Counted from the stretch's first letter, positions 24,442-33,192 are shown. The stretch: 64,000 bases of DNA from Paenibacillus silagei (GCF_017874735.1 NZ_JAGGLV010000013.1:124001-188000); one strand, 5' to 3'. Numbers and translations are program-made. Notes: generated from the sequence alone by a model not told the origin.

Positions 24442-25980
24442 ATGGCTGCTCCACAGCCCTTCGCAGGGGAGCGCCGAGACACCATGGCCGACAAAGCGAC
24501 GATCGTCCTCTTTTCCCATGTCTCCAACACGCGCAGTATTACGGGTGCGGAGAAGCTGCTGTTATTCTTCAGCCGGGAGCTGTCTCCTTACTTCAATTGT
24601 ATCCTCGTAGCCCCGCAGGACGGGAAGCTGACACAGCTGGCCCGGAGCTACGGCCTTCAAGTCCGGCTGATGTCTATTCCGCTGGTCTATGGAGTGTACA
24701 CCCCCTATGCCGGTCTTCCGGCAGATATCCGCAAGCTGCAGGAGGGCCGGGAATATCATGAGCTGACTCACTGGCTTGCGGAGCTCCGTCCGTCCTTCGT
24801 GATCACCAGCACCTGTGTGCATGCCCTGCCGCCCATCGCGGCGAAGTCACTGGGCATACCGGTGATCTGGAAGATCTCGGAGACCATTACAGACAACGAG
24901 TTCACCCCGATCAGCGTAGAGCTGATCCACAACAACAGCGATGAGATTCTGGCGATTTCACAGACAGCAGCAGCGTGCTTCCCCGAGGAGATCCGTGATA
25001 GCAAGGTGACCCAGCTTCCTCCGTCATGGAGTGACGCGGATTTGATGTTCGAGGCCTGGAGCAAGCTGCGCGGGGAACGGCGGAGTGAGCTGAAGATCGC
25101 CCCGGGGGACCCGCTGATTGGCTATGTCTCTTCCTTCATTAATAAGGAGAAGGGGCTGGAGCATTTCGTCAAGATGGCAGTTCTGGTGCATGAGCAGCAT
25201 CCGGCTGCCCGCTACCTCGTAGTGGGGACTCCCGGGGATAAAAGCTACTATGAGCGCTGTGTCCGCAAGGTGAAGCTGGAGGGTCTGACCTCACGCTTCC
25301 GGTTTGTCGGGTACGAAGAATGTCTGCCGGCTGCTTACTGCGCGATGGATCTGCTTGTTGTCCCCAGCCTGATCCGGGAAGGCTTCGGCATGACGGCCCT
25401 GGAGGGCTATGCCTTCAGCAAGCCGGTTGTCGCTTATGATTCCGGCGGCCTGCGGGAGATTCTGGACGCCGCAGGCTGCGGCGAGCTGCTAGTGCCTGCG
25501 GGAGATATGGATGCGCTGGCCGGGCGGGTGAACGCGCTGCTGGCCGACCAGGCGATGGCGGCCGGCATTGGCCGGCAGGCGCGGGAACGCATCGAGGCCG
25601 TCTACGGCCCGGCGGCTTACCGCGTCCGGCTGCAAGGCTTAGCGGAGAGGTGGCATCTCCGCTACTGCCTCCAGCCGCCGCAGCTCATCGGCGGCCCGGA
25701 AGTCCCGCCCGCAGCAGCGCCGGCGGGCGGAAAGAGCGCCCCCGCGGCACAGCCGACGCGGGGCAAGACCGGGCGCCGCGCCGCACGGCTGCGGGCCGCG
25801 AAGCTGCGGCGCGGCAGGCTGCGCCGCGCCAAGTCCCGGAGCGGCGCGGCGGGAACGCGCCCGCGCCGCAAGAAGCGCGCGGCAGGCTCCGCGCGCCGTC
25901 GGGCCAGCAGCGGCGGCAAGAAGCGCCGCGCGGGCCAGGCCGGAAGCCGCCGGAGCAAGCGGCGGCGTAAGGCATCCTGA
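24442..25980 (+). CDS. GT4-type glycosyltransferase with Arg/Lys-rich C-terminal tail
   Basis: 512 residues. The GT-B core (residues 15-410) includes the N-terminal SITGAEKLLLFF acceptor loop, VSSFINKEKGLEHF at the domain switch, and GFGMTALEGYAFSKPVV, which holds the E-x7-E donor-binding motif, followed by SGGLREIL. Beyond residue 430 a Pro/Ala linker leads to about 75 residues made almost only of Arg, Lys, Ala, Gly and Ser, at very high GC. AGGAGGTGA lies right before ATG 24442; ATG 24484 is a shorter alternative. The appended basic tail matches the composition of tails on the GT2 enzymes at 8317 and 9159, though at the opposite end. Confidence 0.85.
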   Translation: MAAPQPFAGERRDTMADKATIVLFSHVSNTRSITGAEKLLLFFSRELSPYFNCILVAPQDGKLTQLARSYGLQVRLMSIPLVYGVYTPYAGLPADIRKLQEGREYHELTHWLAELRPSFVITSTCVHALPPIAAKSLGIPVIWKISETITDNEFTPISVELIHNNSDEILAISQTAAACFPEEIRDSKVTQLPPSWSDADLMFEAWSKLRGERRSELKIAPGDPLIGYVSSFINKEKGLEHFVKMAVLVHEQHPAARYLVVGTPGDKSYYERCVRKVKLEGLTSRFRFVGYEECLPAAYCAMDLLVVPSLIREGFGMTALEGYAFSKPVVAYDSGGLREILDAAGCGELLVPAGDMDALAGRVNALLADQAMAAGIGRQARERIEAVYGPAAYRVRLQGLAERWHLRYCLQPPQLIGGPEVPPAAAPAGGKSAPAAQPTRGKTGRRAARLRAAKLRRGRLRRAKSRSGAAGTRPRRKKRAAGSARRRASSGGKKRRAGQAGSRRSKRRRKAS

Positions 25981-26031
25981 GCAGCCTGCCCGGTTCCTAA
26001 GGGCAGGCCATAATCAAAGGGGAGTGAACCC

Positions 26032-27126
26032 ATGAAGATCATGACGATTTTGGGCACGCGGCCCGAGATCATCCGCCTTAGCGTTATCATTCCGCTGCTG
26101 GACCGGTATGCGGAGCGGCATGTGCTGGTGCATACGGGACAGAATTTCACGGCCAGCCTCAGCGGGGTATTCTTCGCTGAGCTGGGACTCCGCGCACCGG
26201 ACTACGTGCTGCAGGATAAGCAGGCCGGACTCGGGGGTCAGCTGGCCGCCATGTTCGGCAGTCTGGAGAGCATTCTGCTTCAAGAGCAGCCGGACCGCGT
26301 GCTGCTGCTGGGGGATACCAACAGTGCGCTATGTGCCATTCTGGCTGAGCGGATGGGCATTCCTGTGGTGCATATGGAAGCAGGCAACCGCTGTTACGAT
26401 CTGAAAGTGCCGGAGGAGAAAAACCGCCGTGTCATAGATGCCGTCTCCACCATAAATATGCCCTATACCCAGCAGAGTAAGAGACATCTGCTCAGCGAAG
26501 GGTTCCCCAGCCAGCGTATCGTGTTAACCGGCAACCCCATCCATGAGGTGATTACGCATTACGAAGAGCAGATCGCGGCCAGTGACATCCTGTCCCGGCT
26601 GAAGCTTGAAGCCGGCCGGTATCTGCTGGTAACAGCCCACCGGGCCGAGAATGTCGATGATCCGGAGTCGCTGCTCCAGATTATGTCCGGGCTCAACCTG
26701 GTGGCTGAGCATTTGGGACTCCGCCTGATCTGCAGCATCCATCCCCGTACACGCTCCAAGCTTACGGAGCAGTTCCCGCTGAGTATGAACCCGCTGGTGG
26801 AGTTTCACGAACCTTTCGGATTTTTTGACTTTGTTCATCTGGAACGCTATGCCCTGTGCGCCATTACCGACAGCGGCACCGTTCAAGAAGAATGTTGCCT
26901 GATGGGAGTGCCTACGGTGACCATACGCCGGACGACAGAACGCCCGGAAACTATCGATTGCGGAAGTAATGTAGTGTCCGGGGTAGAACAGAACAGCATT
27001 CTGCGCTGCACCGTGCTGATGACGTCGCTTAAGCCCGATTGGGAGGCGCCGGAAGGGTATCTTGCCCAAGGTGTCTCGGTAAAGGTAGTTAAATTTCTGC
27101 TTGGAGGGAACCTGCATGTTCAATAA
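26032..27126 (+). CDS. wecB: UDP-N-acetylglucosamine 2-epimerase, non-hydrolysing
   Basis: 364 residues, ATG with GGGGAG 8 nt upstream. ILGTRPEIIRL, LVHTGQNF, LLLGDTNSAL, VVHMEAGNR, PEEKNRRVID and VTAHRAENV are the conserved blocks of the WecB/MnaA/CapG fold. With the 4,6-dehydratase and reductase that overlap downstream, it probably acts as the C2-epimerase of a UDP-2-acetamido-2,6-dideoxyhexose pathway (CapG/WbvD role) rather than making ManNAc for linkage units, though that alternative cannot be excluded. It overlaps the next gene by 11 nt. Confidence 0.88.
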   Translation: MKIMTILGTRPEIIRLSVIIPLLDRYAERHVLVHTGQNFTASLSGVFFAELGLRAPDYVLQDKQAGLGGQLAAMFGSLESILLQEQPDRVLLLGDTNSALCAILAERMGIPVVHMEAGNRCYDLKVPEEKNRRVIDAVSTINMPYTQQSKRHLLSEGFPSQRIVLTGNPIHEVITHYEEQIAASDILSRLKLEAGRYLLVTAHRAENVDDPESLLQIMSGLNLVAEHLGLRLICSIHPRTRSKLTEQFPLSMNPLVEFHEPFGFFDFVHLERYALCAITDSGTVQEECCLMGVPTVTIRRTTERPETIDCGSNVVSGVEQNSILRCTVLMTSLKPDWEAPEGYLAQGVSVKVVKFLLGGNLHVQ

Positions 27127-28102
27127 TAAACGGATTCTGGTTACAGGCGGTACCGGTTCCTGGGGGCATGAGCTGATCCGGCAGCTGCTGCCGCAGCATC
27201 CCAAAGAAATCATCGTATTCTCCCGCAGTGAGTCTGCACAGGTAGCCATGAGCCGTGAATTTGAAGATAAGCATCTCAGCTTCATCATCGGCGATATCCG
27301 TGACAAGGATGCGCTGGTGGCTGCCTGCCGCGGTGTGGATTATGTCTTCCATCTGGCCGCGCTCAAGCATGTACCCGTCTGCGAGGACCAGCCGTACGAG
27401 GCGCTCAAGACGAATGTGGTTGGCACACAAAATGTCATCGAAGCCGCGATTGCCAACAATGTGGAGAAGGCGATTTACATTTCTACCGACAAGGCGGCCA
27501 ATCCGTCGAACTTCTACGGTATGACCAAGGCCATCGGTGAGAAGCTGTTCGTCTATGCCAATCTGATCGGCTCAGGCACCAAGTTTGTTACGGTGCGCGG
27601 AGGCAATGTGCTGGGTACGAACGGCAGCGTGGTCCATCTGTTCATGAAGCAGATCAAGGACAAGGGACAGGTAAAGATTACGGATATGAACATGACCCGG
27701 TTTTTTTTCACCCTGCGCGATGCCATTACCCTGCTGTTCAAGGCTTCCGATGTCAGTATCGGCGGAGAGATCTTTGTCATGACCATGCCGACCTGCCGGA
27801 TCGTGGATTTGGCCGATGTGCTGATTGAAGCTTCCGGCCGGACGGATGTCAGTATGATCGAGACCGGCATCCGCCCGGGTGAGAAAATCCATGAGATCCT
27901 GATGAGCGATTTCGAGAGCCTGACTACGGTGGTCTACGATGAGCAGTACCTGGTTATTCTGCCCACACTCGATATGCCGGAGCTGAAGGAGCATTACCGT
28001 CACTTCCCCCATGTGTCCTTCAGCAGCTTCAGCTCGGAGAATCATCTGATGGAGCAGGCTGAAATCAAAGATATCCTGATCCGGGGAGGGTTCCTCCAGT
28101 GA
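27116..28102 (+). CDS. UDP-GlcNAc 4,6-dehydratase / 5-epimerase, CapE/WbjB-like SDR
   Basis: 328 residues. RILVTGGTGSWG is the Rossmann glycine motif. STDKAANPSNFYGMTKAIGEK is the S/T-D-K plus Y-x-x-x-K active site of FlaA1/CapE-type UDP-sugar 4,6-dehydratases, and TRFFFTLRDAI and RPGEKIHEIL are further family blocks. The start ATG 27116 has GGAGG 8 nt upstream, inside the wecB end. It forms the 4-keto-6-deoxy intermediate from UDP-GlcNAc. The following RmlD-like reductase and the 2-epimerase before it complete a route to UDP-L-QuiNAc or a related sugar. The retaining versus inverting outcome is not decidable by eye. Confidence 0.87.
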   Translation: MFNNKRILVTGGTGSWGHELIRQLLPQHPKEIIVFSRSESAQVAMSREFEDKHLSFIIGDIRDKDALVAACRGVDYVFHLAALKHVPVCEDQPYEALKTNVVGTQNVIEAAIANNVEKAIYISTDKAANPSNFYGMTKAIGEKLFVYANLIGSGTKFVTVRGGNVLGTNGSVVHLFMKQIKDKGQVKITDMNMTRFFFTLRDAITLLFKASDVSIGGEIFVMTMPTCRIVDLADVLIEASGRTDVSMIETGIRPGEKIHEILMSDFESLTTVVYDEQYLVILPTLDMPELKEHYRHFPHVSFSSFSSENHLMEQAEIKDILIRGGFLQ

Positions 28103-28938
28103 AGCTCCTGATTCTCGGCGGAAATGGTATGGCAGGTCATATGCTGGCGGAGTATTTTCGCCGCCAGGGCAAGCACCACATCTTCCATACAACCCGGGAT
28201 AAGAAGGATCTTGGAGGGTTGTATGTAGACGCCGACGACATCGCCGGTGTAGAAAAGCTGGTTGAAATCGTCTCCCCCCATTGCATTATTAATGCGATGG
28301 GGGTACTCAATCAATTCGCCGAACGGGACCGGATCGGCGCGTATCATGTCAACGGATTTCTGCCCCACCGCCTGCGGCGGGCAGCGGACCAGATTCATGC
28401 CCGGCTCATCCATATCAGCTCCGACTGCGTGTTCGAAGGAACACGCGGCGGATATACGGAGGAGGATGCCGCGGATGGAACCTCGGTCTACGCCCTCACC
28501 AAGAGTCTTGGAGAAGTGCGCGATCCCGGACATCTCACGATCCGTACCTCTATTATCGGGCCCGAGATCCGCTCCGGCGGAATCGGCCTCATGGAATGGT
28601 TTCTGGCCCAGAAAGGCCGGGTAACCGGATATGAATGCGTGATGTGGAATGGAGTCACCACCCTGGAGCTGGCCAAAGCCATCGATTCCCTGCTGGACTC
28701 GGATCTCTCCGGGCTGATTCATCTGGCCCACCCGCAGCCCGTAAGCAAATATCAGCTGCTGCAGATGATGCAGACCGCATTTCATAAAGAGGATGTTGAG
28801 ATCATCCCGCAGCAGACGCCGGTTCAGGACCGGACGCTGATCAGCACGAGAAGCGATGTCACGATTGAGCTGCCTTCCTATCCCCGGATGCTTAGCGAGC
28901 TTGCCGACTTTATGCGCAGCTCAGAGCTGCTGACATGA
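28099..28938 (+). CDS. RmlD-like NDP-4-keto-sugar reductase (SDR)
   Basis: 279 residues, GTG start overlapping the previous stop (GTGA). LLILGGNGMAGHMLAEYF is the NADPH-binding motif of RmlD-like enzymes (G-x-x-G-x-x-G). NAMGVLNQFAE, ISSDCVFEGTRGGYTEED and Y-A-L-T-K provide the S/T...YxxxK active site. Length and lack of a C-terminal cupin separate it from CapF and fit WbvR-type 4-keto reductases. Between a CapE-like dehydratase and an epimerase it most likely reduces UDP-2-acetamido-2,6-dideoxy-4-hexulose. dTDP-rhamnose synthesis is less likely because rmlB and rmlC are absent here. Confidence 0.84.
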   Translation: MKLLILGGNGMAGHMLAEYFRRQGKHHIFHTTRDKKDLGGLYVDADDIAGVEKLVEIVSPHCIINAMGVLNQFAERDRIGAYHVNGFLPHRLRRAADQIHARLIHISSDCVFEGTRGGYTEEDAADGTSVYALTKSLGEVRDPGHLTIRTSIIGPEIRSGGIGLMEWFLAQKGRVTGYECVMWNGVTTLELAKAIDSLLDSDLSGLIHLAHPQPVSKYQLLQMMQTAFHKEDVEIIPQQTPVQDRTLISTRSDVTIELPSYPRMLSELADFMRSSELLT

Positions 28939-29930
28939 GCGGGCGGCGTCTCCTTATTACCGGAGCTTCCGGCTTTACCGGCAGGCATGCCGTGGCCTAC
29001 TTTGCCGCCGGAGGAGCGGAGGTGACTGCTGTAGTCCGACGCAAGCCAGCTGCGGAGTTGTTCCCGGACGGCGTTCAGCAGTATGTCTGTGACCTGGGGG
29101 ACCGCAGGGCTGTGGCGGCAATGATTGGAGCGGTGAAGCCGGATCAGGTGCTGCACCTGGCAGGCAAGAATTCGGTCCCGGAGTCCTGGAGGGACCCGCT
29201 GCTCTACATGGAGACCAATGTAATGGCTACTCTATATTTGCTTGAGGCGCTGCGTGTCCAGCCGGCCAGCCGTATTCTGGTGGCCGGCTCCCGGCTTAAG
29301 TATAGACCGGGTGCGGCAGACCCGCCCCATCCCTATAGCCTTAGCAAGACGCTGGAGGAGCTGGTATCGCTGGCCTGGGCAACGCTGTTTGCACAGCCGG
29401 TGCTGATGGCGGAGCCCTCGAACCTGATTGGTCCGGGTCCGTCCACCGGCTTCTGTTCCCTGCTGGCACAGCATATTGTGCGCAGTGAAGCAGCAGCTGT
29501 AACCGGATCGGCTGCACCTGCTGCGTTTCGGCTCTCCTCGCGCCATGCGCTGCGTGACTTTCTGGATGTGCGTGATGCGGTCAGGGCCTATGGCTTCATT
29601 CTGGATTCGGGCGAGACAGGAAGGATCTACCGCATTGATTCCGGGACAGAGCGGGAGCTGGGGGAGGTTGCGGCGAAGCTGCTGGCCCATGCGGCAGCTC
29701 CGGTTGCGATGGACTGGGGCCCGCAGGAGGAGCACAGTCGGGGCAATCCTTCCCCGACACCTGCCGTTCCGGCGAAGCCTCCAATTGAATCTGCTGATAG
29801 TAAGGTACCGCCTGAAGAATCGGGGGACTATGCTGTTATTTCCGGCTGGATGCCGGAGATTGCGCTGGACCGTTCGCTGGCGGATATTATCGGCTATACA
29901 AGGGCCGGTAAGGAAGGAAGGTTGTTATGA
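28935..29930 (+). CDS. NAD(P)-dependent epimerase/dehydratase (GMD/RMD-like SDR) with a Pro-rich insert
   Basis: 331 residues, ATGA-coupled to the previous gene. LLITGASGFTGRHAV is the Rossmann loop; LHLAGKNSVPESW, GSRLKYRPG and YSLSK supply the S...YxxxK active site of extended SDRs like GDP-4-keto-6-deoxymannose reductase. Between residues about 260 and 300 it carries a charged Ser/Pro-rich stretch (SRGNPSPTPAVPAKPP) not expected in the fold, then resumes with the family-like WMPEIALDRSLADII. The function is probably sugar-nucleotide reduction or epimerisation; the substrate is unknown. Confidence 0.82.
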   Translation: MSGRRLLITGASGFTGRHAVAYFAAGGAEVTAVVRRKPAAELFPDGVQQYVCDLGDRRAVAAMIGAVKPDQVLHLAGKNSVPESWRDPLLYMETNVMATLYLLEALRVQPASRILVAGSRLKYRPGAADPPHPYSLSKTLEELVSLAWATLFAQPVLMAEPSNLIGPGPSTGFCSLLAQHIVRSEAAAVTGSAAPAAFRLSSRHALRDFLDVRDAVRAYGFILDSGETGRIYRIDSGTERELGEVAAKLLAHAAAPVAMDWGPQEEHSRGNPSPTPAVPAKPPIESADSKVPPEESGDYAVISGWMPEIALDRSLADIIGYTRAGKEGRLL

Positions 29931-30643
29931 AGCCCAGAGTATCCGTAGTTATTCCTTTTTACAATTGCCCTTATATTGAGCAGGCGCTGCAGAGCGCCAT
30001 AAGCCAATCCTGGCAGCCTTATGAGATTATCGTAGTGGATGACGGTTCAACTCTGCATGCAGAGCGGATTACCCCTTATCTGCCCTACATTCACTATCTG
30101 GGCAAGGCCAACGGCGGCACCGCTTCGGCACTTAACCACGGTATTGCGCATGCCACGGGAGATTACGTAGTCTGGCTCAGCTCGGATGATATGTTCTATC
30201 GTGACAAGATCAATAATCAGGTTCTGTTCATGGAACAGAACCGTTTGCTGATCTCGTACACCAACTTCAATTACATTAACGGAAACTCGCAGGCTATGGA
30301 GCTGAATGCTGCGGCCGTATTCCCGAACCAGCTTGAATATCTGCGCTGCTTCCTGTACGGCAATCCTATCAACGGCTGTACGGTGATGTTCAAGCGGGAG
30401 ATCTTCGGAGCCATCGGAATGTTCGATGAAGCACTGCCGTATACCCATGATTATGATCTGTGGTACCGGGCGATTCTGAACGGTTATGCACCGGTGATGC
30501 TGAACCAGTCCTTGACGGCTTACCGCCGGCATGAGGGAATGGGCACGCTCAGACACTACGATGTCATTATGGCCGAGGCTGCAGCAACCAGTGCCCGTTA
30601 TCACGCTCCCTTAAGCGCCCTGATTGCTTCCATGGGCGGCTAG
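29927..30643 (+). CDS. GT2-family glycosyltransferase
   Basis: 238 residues. VSVVIPFYNCPYIEQAL, VVDDGSTLHAERI, KANGGTASALNHGI and WLSSDDMF (DxD-type) form a complete GT-A core; HDYDLWYR is the catalytic-base region. It is paralogous to the gene at 31318, which shares PFYNCPY, DDGSTLH and NGGT-SALN. It is coupled to the upstream SDR by ATGA. The acceptor is unknown. Confidence 0.87.
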   Translation: MKPRVSVVIPFYNCPYIEQALQSAISQSWQPYEIIVVDDGSTLHAERITPYLPYIHYLGKANGGTASALNHGIAHATGDYVVWLSSDDMFYRDKINNQVLFMEQNRLLISYTNFNYINGNSQAMELNAAAVFPNQLEYLRCFLYGNPINGCTVMFKREIFGAIGMFDEALPYTHDYDLWYRAILNGYAPVMLNQSLTAYRRHEGMGTLRHYDVIMAEAAATSARYHAPLSALIASMGG

Positions 30644-30716
30644 CTGCCGGAGCGCGCATAGCCGGCACTGCAGCACAGCCCAAGACCAAGCAACTAACGC
30701 TTAGGAGGGAGAGCAT

Positions 30717-31292
30717 ATGTACCGGGAAATTGAAGTGAAAGACTTCCTGCCGGTCCTGCTGGAGCAGCTGAAATTCTCCGAGAGTATTCTGGATATCGGC
30801 AGCGGTACCGGTACGCTGCTGGAGCGGTATGAGGCCGCTGTAGTGCTGGGGCTGGATATCCACAGGCCTTATCTGCTGCACCGCAAATACAAGTCCCCTC
30901 ATATCATTCCGGTTCATGCCGATGCCGGCCATATCGATAAGCTGTTCCTGCCGGGAACCTTCTCTGCGGTCACTCTGATCGATTCTCTGGAGCATTTTTC
31001 GATGAGTGAAGGCATAGAGCTGCTGCGTAAGGCGGAGCTTATCGCTGCGAACCGTGTCATCGTATTTACACCACGGGGCTTCTTCCCGCAGGAGGGGAAG
31101 GACCATTTCAATCTGCATGGGGAGTATTACCAGAAGCACTGGAGCGGCTGGGAGCCTGAGGACTTCCTGAAGCTGGGCTACGCTGTAACCGTACTGAAGG
31201 GATTTCACCATGCGGAGAATCCTTCATTCCGGGAAGCCTTCGGTGAGAATCACGCGCCGCTGGACGCCCTGCTCGCCTGCAAGACAGTATAA
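30717..31292 (+). CDS. class I SAM-dependent methyltransferase
   Basis: 191 residues, AGGAGGG 8 nt before ATG. ILDIGSGTGTLLERY is the SAM-binding glycine motif I, VVLGLDIHRPYL gives the acidic ribose ligand, and LIDSLEHFSMSEG is motif II of the Methyltransf_11 type. It sits between two paralogous GT2 genes within the glycan operon, so methylation of a sugar, as a cap on a glycan chain, is a likely role. That is an inference from context. Confidence 0.85.
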   Translation: MYREIEVKDFLPVLLEQLKFSESILDIGSGTGTLLERYEAAVVLGLDIHRPYLLHRKYKSPHIIPVHADAGHIDKLFLPGTFSAVTLIDSLEHFSMSEGIELLRKAELIAANRVIVFTPRGFFPQEGKDHFNLHGEYYQKHWSGWEPEDFLKLGYAVTVLKGFHHAENPSFREAFGENHAPLDALLACKTV

Positions 31293-31317
31293 ATGAACTC
31301 AGGGAGGAGGCCGGGGC

Positions 31318-32040
31318 ATGAATCAGAAGACCAAGGTCTCGGTGGTGATTCCGTTCTATAATTGTCCCTACGTGCATCTGGCGGTTGAGAGCGTGCTGGC
31401 CCAGAGCTACGCGGATATCGAGCTGATCGTGGTGGATGACGGTTCCACACTCCATACGGAGAAGCTTGAAGCCTATAAGAGCCGGATCGTGTATGTCCGC
31501 AAGACCAACGGAGGAACCGGCTCGGCGCTCAATAGGGGAATTGAGGTGGCAAACGGAGCTTATTTTGCCTGGTTAAGCGCGGACGATCTGTTCCATCCCG
31601 ATAAAATCAGACGGCAAATAGAAGTCATCCGCAGCTCGGGAACCTCCTTCAATCATACGGCTTACTACTATATTAATGAGCACGGGCAACGGTTTCAGGA
31701 CATCGTCCGGATGCCGGCCTGCAGCAGGCCGGCCCTCATTCAGACCATGATGTCCAGCTGTCCGGTTAACGGCAGCACGGTGCTGTTTGATATGGAGATC
31801 CTCTCCAGGGTGGGAGGATTTAATGAGAGCCTCCTGTATACACAGGATTATGATATGTGGCTGCGGATTCTTCCGCATTATGAGTGGTCTTATATAGAAG
31901 AGCCGCTGCTGGATTACCGTGTGCATAATGAGATGGGCTCGGTCCTGCACAGCGAGGCGCAGAACCGGGAGATTGCAAGGGTGCAGTTCATGCACAGGGG
32001 CAAGCTAACGCAGCTGCTGAGAAAGGAGACAAGGAATTGA
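31318..32040 (+). CDS. GT2-family glycosyltransferase, paralogue of 29927-30643
   Basis: 240 residues with GGGAGGAGG upstream of ATG. VSVVIPFYNCPYVHLAV, VVDDGSTLHTEKL, KTNGGTGSALNRGI, WLSADDLFHPDKI and QDYDMWLRI repeat the motif order of the other copy across the methyltransferase gene. This suggests duplication of a glycosyltransferase with later insertion or reordering. It overlaps the next gene at TTGA. The substrate is unknown. Confidence 0.87.
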   Translation: MNQKTKVSVVIPFYNCPYVHLAVESVLAQSYADIELIVVDDGSTLHTEKLEAYKSRIVYVRKTNGGTGSALNRGIEVANGAYFAWLSADDLFHPDKIRRQIEVIRSSGTSFNHTAYYYINEHGQRFQDIVRMPACSRPALIQTMMSSCPVNGSTVLFDMEILSRVGGFNESLLYTQDYDMWLRILPHYEWSYIEEPLLDYRVHNEMGSVLHSEAQNREIARVQFMHRGKLTQLLRKETRN

Positions 32041-33080
32041 GACTGACCTTCCCGGTTCTGACCTTATCCAGAGGCGGCGCGCAGCGGATGATAACTGAGC
32101 TGGCTAACCGTCTGGCTGAAATTGGCCATGAGGTCGTTGTTCTTTTGCCCAGCCATGGCTTTGTTGAATATGAGATGAAATGTCCGATTATCACTGCGCC
32201 CGCTCCGGTGCTTACCGAAGATGATTTTCCCTATGGGGATGTAATTATCTCCAATTATTATACAACCGTTCCGGTTGCCGAGCGGGCCAGCCGGCAGGGC
32301 AAAGGGCTGCATATCCGGCTGGCCTTATGCTATGAGCCGAATTTCTTGCCGGATAATAACCAGTCGTTCGCTTCCTACAGCATTACCCGCAACCTGCTTC
32401 TGCTGTCCCGCTGGCAGCAGGAGGTCATACGGATCAATCACGGCATTAAGGGCAGAATTGTTCCGGTCGGCGTTGCTCCGGATTTCAAGAATACGCATTT
32501 ACGCGACAACGCAGACTGGCCGCTGATCGTCTCGGCCATCATGCGGCGTCCGGAGGGCGGATTCTCCGGCCACCGGGAACAGGAATACCTGATTCAGCAG
32601 CTCGATATGGTCAAGCGGCTTCATCCAGAGGTGGAGATCTATATCATAACTCCCCCTGCTGAATATGCCGCTTCTGATAGTCTGCAGGCCTTGCTTAACA
32701 CCGGGCGTTATCAGCTTCGGACACCCGGCAATGACAACGAGCTGGCTTATCATTACAATGAGACAGATATTTTTGTCAGCGCAAGTACTAATGATGCCGG
32801 TTCGTTGCCGGGGCTGGAGGCGATGCGCTGCGGTGCCGCACTGGTTACCGTATATTCAGGGGGGAATCTTGAATACTGCGCACACGGGCAGAACTGTCTG
32901 ATGTCATACCGTCATGAGAACCGTCTTGCTGCGGATATAGTGACGCTGATTGAGGACCGAGAGCTTCGACAGCGTCTGGCCGCCAGGGGAGAGCAGGATT
33001 CACTGCAGTTTACCTGGGAGAGAAGCGTGCAGATTTTCCAGGCCGAGTTGTTCGAGATGGTGTCCAGACAAGGCGTGTGA
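32037..33080 (+). CDS. GT4-type glycosyltransferase, last gene of the glycan operon
   Basis: 347 residues from a TTG start overlapping the previous stop (TTGA), with AAAGGAG 9 nt upstream. LTLSRGGAQRMITELANRL is the N-terminal acceptor loop of GT4-like GT-B enzymes. SASTNDAGSLPGLEAMRCGAALV is the E-containing donor motif region, and VTVYSGGNLEYC follows. Its stop is followed after 28 nt by a strong terminator, closing a run of overlapping genes from wecB onward. Confidence 0.85.
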   Translation: MRLTFPVLTLSRGGAQRMITELANRLAEIGHEVVVLLPSHGFVEYEMKCPIITAPAPVLTEDDFPYGDVIISNYYTTVPVAERASRQGKGLHIRLALCYEPNFLPDNNQSFASYSITRNLLLLSRWQQEVIRINHGIKGRIVPVGVAPDFKNTHLRDNADWPLIVSAIMRRPEGGFSGHREQEYLIQQLDMVKRLHPEVEIYIITPPAEYAASDSLQALLNTGRYQLRTPGNDNELAYHYNETDIFVSASTNDAGSLPGLEAMRCGAALVTVYSGGNLEYCAHGQNCLMSYRHENRLAADIVTLIEDRELRQRLAARGEQDSLQFTWERSVQIFQAELFEMVSRQGV

Positions 33081-33108
33081 TGCCTCCAGGCAGAACGCCC
33101 AACACAGA

Positions 33109-33154
33109 GAAACCTTCAACCCCCGGCTGGCGCTGGGGATTGAAGGTTTCTTTT
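33109..33154 (+). terminator. strong terminator closing the glycan operon
   Basis: GAAACCTTCAA plus CCCC pairs with GGGG plus TTGAAGGTTTC (ends 33150), followed by TTTT. The A-rich 5' flank is short, so activity on the minus strand for the convergent gene is weaker but possible. Confidence 0.92.
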
Positions 33155-33192
33155 GGCCTGCAGATAGGATATATGAAGCTTGCTTGCAATAG

